Part shown: piece after piece, positions 6,008 to 11,166 of the stretch
Numbering within the stretch: position 1 is the first letter of the stretch
Layout: the number at the start of each line of letters is the position of its first letter
Assembly (NCBI GenBank): GCA_022701965.1
Contig: JAKONL010000465.1
Location: forward strand, 1 to 11,166
Direction: 5' to 3'
Length of the DNA: 11,166 bases
Source: Burkholderiaceae bacterium
Lineage (GTDB): Bacteria > Pseudomonadota > Gammaproteobacteria > Burkholderiales > Burkholderiaceae
The notes under the pieces: model-generated
Seen by the model: only the letters and a program-made list of their open reading frames with translations
Told to the model about the DNA's origin: nothing
The model's database searches: none
Program-made: the position numbers and the translations under genes

Positions 6008-7876
6008 ATGTCCATCGAACGCCGCCGATTCCTCCAGACCGGCGCCTCCGCCGTCGTCGCCCTGCTGGCGCAAGGCTGCGCCCGACCGCTGGAAACCTCC
6101 GCTTCGCGCCACGAGGCGCCTCTGCTCGGCTTCGGGCAGGTCGGCCCCACGCTGAGCGACACGATCACGCTGCCGCCCGAGTACACGCACCAGGTGCTCT
6201 ACCCGTGGGGTACGCCGACCGGGGTCGCCGGAAACATGCCGGCCTTTCTCCCCGATGCCACCAACGGTGCGGCCGACCAGGCGGTGCAGGCCGGCATGCA
6301 TCACGACGGCATGCACTTCTTCCCGCTCGGCGCGGCGCGCGGCCTGCTGGTGATGAACCACGAGTACACCGACGAACGGCTGCTGCATGCCGACGGCGTC
6401 GACCGCTGGACCGAGGAGAAGGTGCGCAAGTCGCTGCATGCGATGGGCGTGTCGGTGATCGAGATCGAGCGCGACGCCCAAGGCCGGTGGACGCAGGTAC
6501 TGCCCTCGCCCTATGCGCGCCGCATCCACGGCCGCACGCCGATCCGGCTGTCCGGCCCCGCGGCCGGCACGCCGCTGATGCGGACGACCGCCGACCCGGG
6601 CGGAACGCAGGTCTTCGGCACCTTCGCCAACTGCGCGATGGGCGTCACGCCATGGGGTACCTACCTGACCTGCGAGGAGAACTTCCACGGCTACTTCGGT
6701 GGGCCGAAAGCCGATGCCGTGCGCGCCGACGCGGCCCAGCGCCGCTACGGCACGGTGGCCGGCAGGCAGTGGGTCGAGTACTGGCGCTTCGACGAGCGCT
6801 TCGACGTCACCCGGCATCCCAACGAGCCGAATCGATTCGGCTGGGTGGTGGAGATCGATCCGTTCGACCCGGACTCGACACCGGTCAAGCGCACCGCACT
6901 CGGCCGCAAGCGCCAGGAAAGCGCGACCTGCACCCTGACGCGCGACGGCCGCGTCGCCGTCTACATGGGCGACGACACGACCTTCGAATACGTCTACAAG
7001 TTCGTCAGCCGCGACAGGGTACGCCCCGGGCAGGACGCCGCCGCGCGAGCCGCGAACCGCGACCTGCTCGACCACGGCACGCTTCATGCGGCCCGCTTCG
7101 ACGCCGACGGACGCGGTCGCTGGATCGAGCTCGTCCACGGCCGGGGCGGCGTCGACCGCGCCAGCGGGTTCTCCGACCAAGCCGACGTGCTGGTGCACGC
7201 GCGGCTCGCGGGCGACGCGGTCGGCGCGACGAAGATGGACCGGCCCGAATGGATCGCGGTTCACCCCGGCACCGGCGAGGTCTACGTCACGCTGACCGGC
7301 AACGCCCAGCGTGGCGCGCCCGGCCATCCGGCTCCCGACGCCGCCAATCCGCGCACGGCCAACCTCTTCGGCGGCATCCTGCGCTGGCGCGAGGACGACG
7401 GCGACGCCGGCAGCCTCGGTTTCGCCTGGGACCATTTCGTGCAGGCGGGCGACCCGGCCGTCGCGGAGGTTTCCGCCCGTTATCCGCGCCCCGACGACGA
7501 CGCCTTCGGCAATCCCGACGGCCTGCATTTCGACAGCGCCGGTCTCCTGTGGATCCAGACCGACATGGGCGGGCAGGCGATGGGCGAAGGCGCCGCGAAG
7601 GCGCTGGGCAACAACCAGCTGCTGTGCGCCGAGCCGGCCAGCGGGCGCATCCGGCGCTTCATGGTGGGCCCGTCGGGCTGCGAGGTCACGGGCTGCGTCG
7701 TGACGCCCGACCGCCGCACGCTGTTCGTCAACATCCAGCATCCGGGCGAGCGCCGCGACGACGGCACGGGCACGCTGAACAGCGCCTGGCCGGACGGCCA
7801 CCTGCCCGCCAGCGTGCGTCCGCGTTCGGCGACGGTGGCGGTGCGCCGGCGCGACGGCGGCATCGTCGGCACCTGA
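6008..7876 (+). CDS. PhoX family phosphatase (DUF839) with Tat signal
   Basis: This 622-residue protein belongs to the PhoX/DUF839 family of exported calcium- and iron-dependent phosphatases, which release phosphate from organic esters. The N-terminus has a twin-arginine motif, RRRFLQ (5-10), and a hydrophobic stretch ending in AQGC (Cys24). It may therefore be a Tat-exported lipoprotein. Family signatures appear in order: MNHEYTDE (116-123), FANCAMGVTPWGTYLTCEENFHGYF (206-230), VYMGDDTTFEYVYKF (318-332), KMDRPEWIAVHPGTGEVYVTLTGN (409-432), NPDGLHFDSAGLLWIQTDMGG (502-522) and FVNIQHPGE (573-581). Length is near the usual 600-700. No clear Shine-Dalgarno sequence is visible, and the start is fixed by the Tat motif. 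No Pho-box-like sequence lies upstream. Phosphatase activity is family-based; some DUF839 proteins are untested. Confidence 0.9.
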   Translation: MSIERRRFLQTGASAVVALLAQGCARPLETSASRHEAPLLGFGQVGPTLSDTITLPPEYTHQVLYPWGTPTGVAGNMPAFLPDATNGAADQAVQAGMHHDGMHFFPLGAARGLLVMNHEYTDERLLHADGVDRWTEEKVRKSLHAMGVSVIEIERDAQGRWTQVLPSPYARRIHGRTPIRLSGPAAGTPLMRTTADPGGTQVFGTFANCAMGVTPWGTYLTCEENFHGYFGGPKADAVRADAAQRRYGTVAGRQWVEYWRFDERFDVTRHPNEPNRFGWVVEIDPFDPDSTPVKRTALGRKRQESATCTLTRDGRVAVYMGDDTTFEYVYKFVSRDRVRPGQDAAARAANRDLLDHGTLHAARFDADGRGRWIELVHGRGGVDRASGFSDQADVLVHARLAGDAVGATKMDRPEWIAVHPGTGEVYVTLTGNAQRGAPGHPAPDAANPRTANLFGGILRWREDDGDAGSLGFAWDHFVQAGDPAVAEVSARYPRPDDDAFGNPDGLHFDSAGLLWIQTDMGGQAMGEGAAKALGNNQLLCAEPASGRIRRFMVGPSGCEVTGCVVTPDRRTLFVNIQHPGERRDDGTGTLNSAWPDGHLPASVRPRSATVAVRRRDGGIVGT

Positions 7877-7904
7877 AATTCTTTCTTCTATCCGGGAACC
7901 CGCA

Positions 7905-8660
7905 ATGAACCCAAGCACCTCGCAGGACCGCAGGGTCGCCATCGTCACCGGCGCCTCGCGCGGCATCGGCGCCGCGATCGCCAGACGGCTGGCCCACGAC
8001 GGACATGCGGTCGTCGTGAACTACGCCGGCAACGCGGCGGAAGCGGCGAAGGTCGTGGACGCCATCGTGGCGGCGAGCGGCGCGGCCGTCGCCGTGCAGG
8101 CGAACGTGGCCAGAAGCGCCGACGCGCGCCGGCTCTTCGACGAAGCCGTCGCCGCCTTCGGCCATGTCGACGTGCTGGTCAACAACGCGGGCGTGATGGC
8201 CGCGGCGCTGCCGATGCTGGCCGACACCGACGACGCGACCTTCGACCGCCTGTTCGACGTCAACGTCAAGGGCAGCTTCAACACCATGCGCGAGGCCGCG
8301 ACCCGGCTTCGTGCGGGCGGCCACATCGTCAACTTCTCGACCAGCGTGATCGGACTGGCGCTGCCCGGCTACGCGATCTACGCCGCGACCAAGGCCGCGA
8401 TCGAGGTCATGACCAACATCCTCGCCAAGGAGATGCGCGGCCGGAACATCACGGTCAACGCCGTCGCACCGGGACCCACGGCCACGGCGCTGTTCTTCGA
8501 CGGCAAGACGCCCGAGCAGATCGAGCGGATGGCGAAGATGGCGCCGCTGGAGCGGCTCGGCGAGCCCGAGGACATCGCGCGTGCCGTCGCGATGCTGGTG
8601 GGCGGCGACGCGGGCTGGATCAACGGCCAGACGCTGCGCGCCAACGGCGGGCTCGTCTGA
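7905..8660 (+). CDS. SDR-family NAD(P)-dependent oxidoreductase
   Basis: This is a 251-residue classical short-chain dehydrogenase/reductase. Visible elements are the cofactor motif TGASRGIG (15-22), NNAG (93-96), the catalytic Asn in DVNVKG (Asn120), a serine in NFSTSVIG (Ser145 or Ser147) and YAATK (Tyr159, Lys163). PGPTATALF (189-197) follows, as in FabG-like members. Arg19 in the glycine-rich loop suggests NADP(H) preference. The substrate cannot be told; a ketone or alcohol, or a 3-oxoacyl group, is plausible given the CoA transferase just downstream. It begins 28 bp after the phosphatase gene, with GGGAA shortly before the ATG, and ends 11 bp before the next gene. Co-transcription with both is likely. 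Confidence 0.92.
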   Translation: MNPSTSQDRRVAIVTGASRGIGAAIARRLAHDGHAVVVNYAGNAAEAAKVVDAIVAASGAAVAVQANVARSADARRLFDEAVAAFGHVDVLVNNAGVMAAALPMLADTDDATFDRLFDVNVKGSFNTMREAATRLRAGGHIVNFSTSVIGLALPGYAIYAATKAAIEVMTNILAKEMRGRNITVNAVAPGPTATALFFDGKTPEQIERMAKMAPLERLGEPEDIARAVAMLVGGDAGWINGQTLRANGGLV

Positions 8661-8671
8661 GGAGGACGGCG

Positions 8672-9583
8672 ATGGGTTCCGACGGCCACGACGATGGCGA
8701 CAGCGACGGTCCGAGGACGCTCGCGGGCATCCGCATCCTGAGCCTGGCGCTCAACCTGCCCGGGCCGGCGGCATTGATGCGCTGCCGCGCGCTGGGTGCG
8801 ATCTGCGTGAAGCTCGAGGCACCGGGCCCGGCCGGCGCACCGACCGATCCGATGGCGCGGTATGCCGCCAACGCCTACGAGGAACTGCACGAGGGCATCC
8901 TGCTCGTGCAGGCCGACCTGAAGACGCCGGAAGGGCAGGCGACGCTGGCGGCCGAACTGGTACGGACGGACGTGCTGCTCACGTCGTTCCGCCCGTCGGC
9001 GCTGGCGAAGCTCGGCCTGGGATGGGACGCGCTGCACGCGCGATATCCGCGACTCTCGATGGTCGCGATCGTCGGCGGCACGGGGTCGGACGCCGAGACA
9101 CCGGGCCACGACCTCACCTACCTGGCTGAGAACGGACTGGTGCAGGGACTCGATCTGCCGCCGACGCTGTATGCCGACATGGCCGGCTCCATGATGGCGA
9201 GCGAGGCGGTGTTGCAGGCGCTGCTGCACCGGGCGCTGCACGGCACGGGTCTGCGGCTTGAAGTCGCGCTGTCGGAGGCAGCTCGTCGTCTCGCGCTGCC
9301 GCGCCGCTGGGGACTCACGCAGCCGGACGGCGCGGTGGGCGGTGCGCACGCCGGCTACGAGGTGTACCGCTGCCGAGGCGGACGCGTGGCGGTCGCGGCG
9401 CTCGAACCGCACTTCGCGCAGCGGCTGTGCGCCGTGGCCGGACTCGGTCCACAGGCGCATCACCGCATGTTCGATCCGTCGACGCATGCGGCGATCGGCG
9501 CATTCTTCGAGACGCTGGACGCGGCCAGGATCCAGGCATTGGCACGATCGCACGATCTTCCGCTACATGCCATGCGCGACTGA
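8672..9583 (+). CDS. Short CaiB/BaiF (class III) CoA transferase, alpha-methylacyl-CoA racemase-like
   Basis: This 303-residue protein is related to CaiB/BaiF family III CoA transferases and, more closely by motif, to alpha-methylacyl-CoA racemases. It opens with LAGIRILSLALNLPGPAA (17-34) and LGAICVKLEAPG. It then shows GHDLTYLAENG (145-155) and YADMAGSM (167-174). His146 and Asp169 sit where racemase catalytic residues are expected. HGTGLRLEVALSEA (190-203) is the usual following block. Homologues normally run 360-400 residues, but this one stops at LPLHAMRD, about where the final substrate-pocket segment would start. No matching coding continues in any frame after the stop, so it looks like a short variant rather than a fresh frameshift. 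GGAGG (8661-8665) lies six bases before the ATG, just after the SDR stop codon. Substrate is unknown. Confidence 0.82.
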   Translation: MGSDGHDDGDSDGPRTLAGIRILSLALNLPGPAALMRCRALGAICVKLEAPGPAGAPTDPMARYAANAYEELHEGILLVQADLKTPEGQATLAAELVRTDVLLTSFRPSALAKLGLGWDALHARYPRLSMVAIVGGTGSDAETPGHDLTYLAENGLVQGLDLPPTLYADMAGSMMASEAVLQALLHRALHGTGLRLEVALSEAARRLALPRRWGLTQPDGAVGGAHAGYEVYRCRGGRVAVAALEPHFAQRLCAVAGLGPQAHHRMFDPSTHAAIGAFFETLDAARIQALARSHDLPLHAMRD

Positions 9584-9598
9584 GTAGGGCACATGGAA

Positions 9599-9633
9599 TC
9601 GTCACAAATCTGTCATATGCAGGTTGCGACAAT
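9599..9633 (+). promoter_or_regulatory. Candidate PhoB box and -10 element upstream of the 83-residue protein
   Basis: Two 7-bp direct half-sites, TCGTCAC (9599-9605) and CTGTCAT (9610-9616), are separated by AAAT. The PhoB box consensus is CTGTCAT repeated with a 4-bp A/T-rich spacer. The second half is a perfect match and the first matches at the GTCA core. A -10-like GACAAT (9628-9633) lies 11 bp downstream, the arrangement expected when PhoB replaces a -35 element. The gene starts at 9663. I infer induction by phosphate starvation; binding is not shown. Confidence 0.5.
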
Positions 9634-9662
9634 CCACCGCTTGTAAGTAAGAGGAACTACTC

Positions 9663-9914
9663 ATGAACGCCATCAAGTCGGCCCGGAAATTCATCGTTTC
9701 CAACCCTGCGAGCGAGTCGTCCCGCACGCTGGCGCAACTGGTCCTGGCCCTCGAATCGGAGACGAAATTCGAGATCGCGGACCTCTACAAGCTCGAACTC
9801 GAAACCTTCGAGATCGCCATCGACATCCTCAAGGAGTGGCGCATCGACCGCTACTACGCCGGCAAGGCGAAGCTGTTCGATCTGTCGATGCAGGTGGCGA
9901 GCCTGCCGGGCTGA
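9663..9914 (+). CDS. Small protein of unknown function (83 residues)
   Basis: I do not recognise a named domain. The sequence is mostly charged and helix-forming. It has no signal peptide, membrane segment or cysteine, so a soluble cytoplasmic protein is likely. A central alternation, [36 protein letters not shown] (39-74), could be two or three amphipathic helices. Coding status is well supported: GAGGA (9651-9655) sits seven bases before the ATG, codon use matches its neighbours, a candidate Pho-type promoter lies upstream and a hairpin terminator begins 18 bases after the stop. The gene therefore looks like a single-gene transcription unit. The role is open; a small regulatory or stress-linked protein is a guess only. 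Confidence 0.85.
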   Translation: MNAIKSARKFIVSNPASESSRTLAQLVLALESETKFEIADLYKLELETFEIAIDILKEWRIDRYYAGKAKLFDLSMQVASLPG

Positions 9915-9931
9915 GCGACGTCGACGAATGC

Positions 9932-9958
9932 AAGAGCCCGCCGACCGGCGGGCTCTTT
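9932..9958 (+). terminator. Rho-independent-type terminator after the 83-residue protein gene
   Basis: A perfect 11-bp stem, AAGAGCCCGCC (9932-9942) and GGCGGGCTCTT (9947-9957), closes a GACC loop. Pairing extends outward through TGC/GCA with a one-base bulge. Only a short T run follows (TTTGCATT). The hairpin begins 18 bp after the stop codon at 9914. It lies between convergent genes and could also act on transcripts from the minus-strand radical SAM gene, whose stop is at 10007. Confidence 0.8.
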
Positions 9959-10006
9959 GCATTGAGATCGGCCTGCGGGACCAACCCTCAGCGCGTCCTC
10001 CGACGC

Positions 10007-11166
<1,160 letters not shown>

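Noticed and set aside
5989..7908. Plus-strand alternate frame of 639 codons overlapping the phosphatase gene
   Set aside because: It is the same stretch in another frame, with a low-complexity Arg-rich product. The PhoX frame holds all conserved motifs.
5867..7966. Minus-strand open frame of 699 codons opposite the phosphatase gene
   Set aside because: The plus strand encodes a full PhoX family protein here. The antisense product has no domain signature and would also read out of frame through the DUF2256 gene.

Overview
The window is chromosomal-looking, GC-rich bacterial DNA with tightly packed genes. The strong codon bias leaves long antisense shadow frames, and none of these look real. 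A Bug/TctC-type periplasmic binding protein, a UPF0313/YgiQ radical SAM protein, a DUF2256 mini-protein and a CaiB-type CoA transferase beside an SDR together suggest a betaproteobacterium of the order Burkholderiales. This assignment is inference from gene content and composition; no rRNA or other marker is present. I see no tRNA, rRNA, CRISPR array, insertion sequence, phage gene or attachment site.

Layout, left to right. Bases 1-182 are a conspicuously AT-rich leader (about 1-120) with an inverted repeat. Next come two co-oriented envelope genes: a multi-pass acyltransferase-3 (183-1325) and an MltB-type lytic transglycosylase lipoprotein (1383-2663). The second meets, tail to tail with one base between them, a minus-strand NHL-type beta-propeller lipoprotein (2665-3771). 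A 129-bp divergent intergenic region with nested palindromes separates the propeller gene from a plus-strand pair: a 3-hydroxyisobutyrate-dehydrogenase-like reductase (3901-4824) and, 13 bp on, a Bug-family solute-binding protein (4838-5821).

A 53-residue zinc-ribbon-like DUF2256 gene lies on the minus strand (5808-5969). It overlaps the 3' end of the Bug gene and is divergent from a PhoX-family phosphatase with a Tat signal (6008-7876). PhoX is followed at short spacing by an SDR oxidoreductase (7905-8660) and a short CaiB/BaiF-type CoA transferase (8672-9583), probably one transcript. An isolated 83-residue protein of unknown function (9663-9914) follows, with its own likely promoter, including a good match to a PhoB box, and a clear hairpin terminator. 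The right edge holds the C-terminal half of a minus-strand YgiQ-family radical SAM protein (10007 to the window end).

Working together: the first pair acts on the cell envelope. The reductase/Bug pair looks like a small organic-acid catabolism and uptake unit. The PhoX-SDR-CoA transferase row mixes phosphate-ester hydrolysis with acyl-CoA chemistry, and its joint role is not evident. I found no convincing new multi-gene system. The items most worth following up are the Pho-box-controlled 83-residue orphan, the small DUF2256 gene, and the palindromic divergent control region at 3834-3873.
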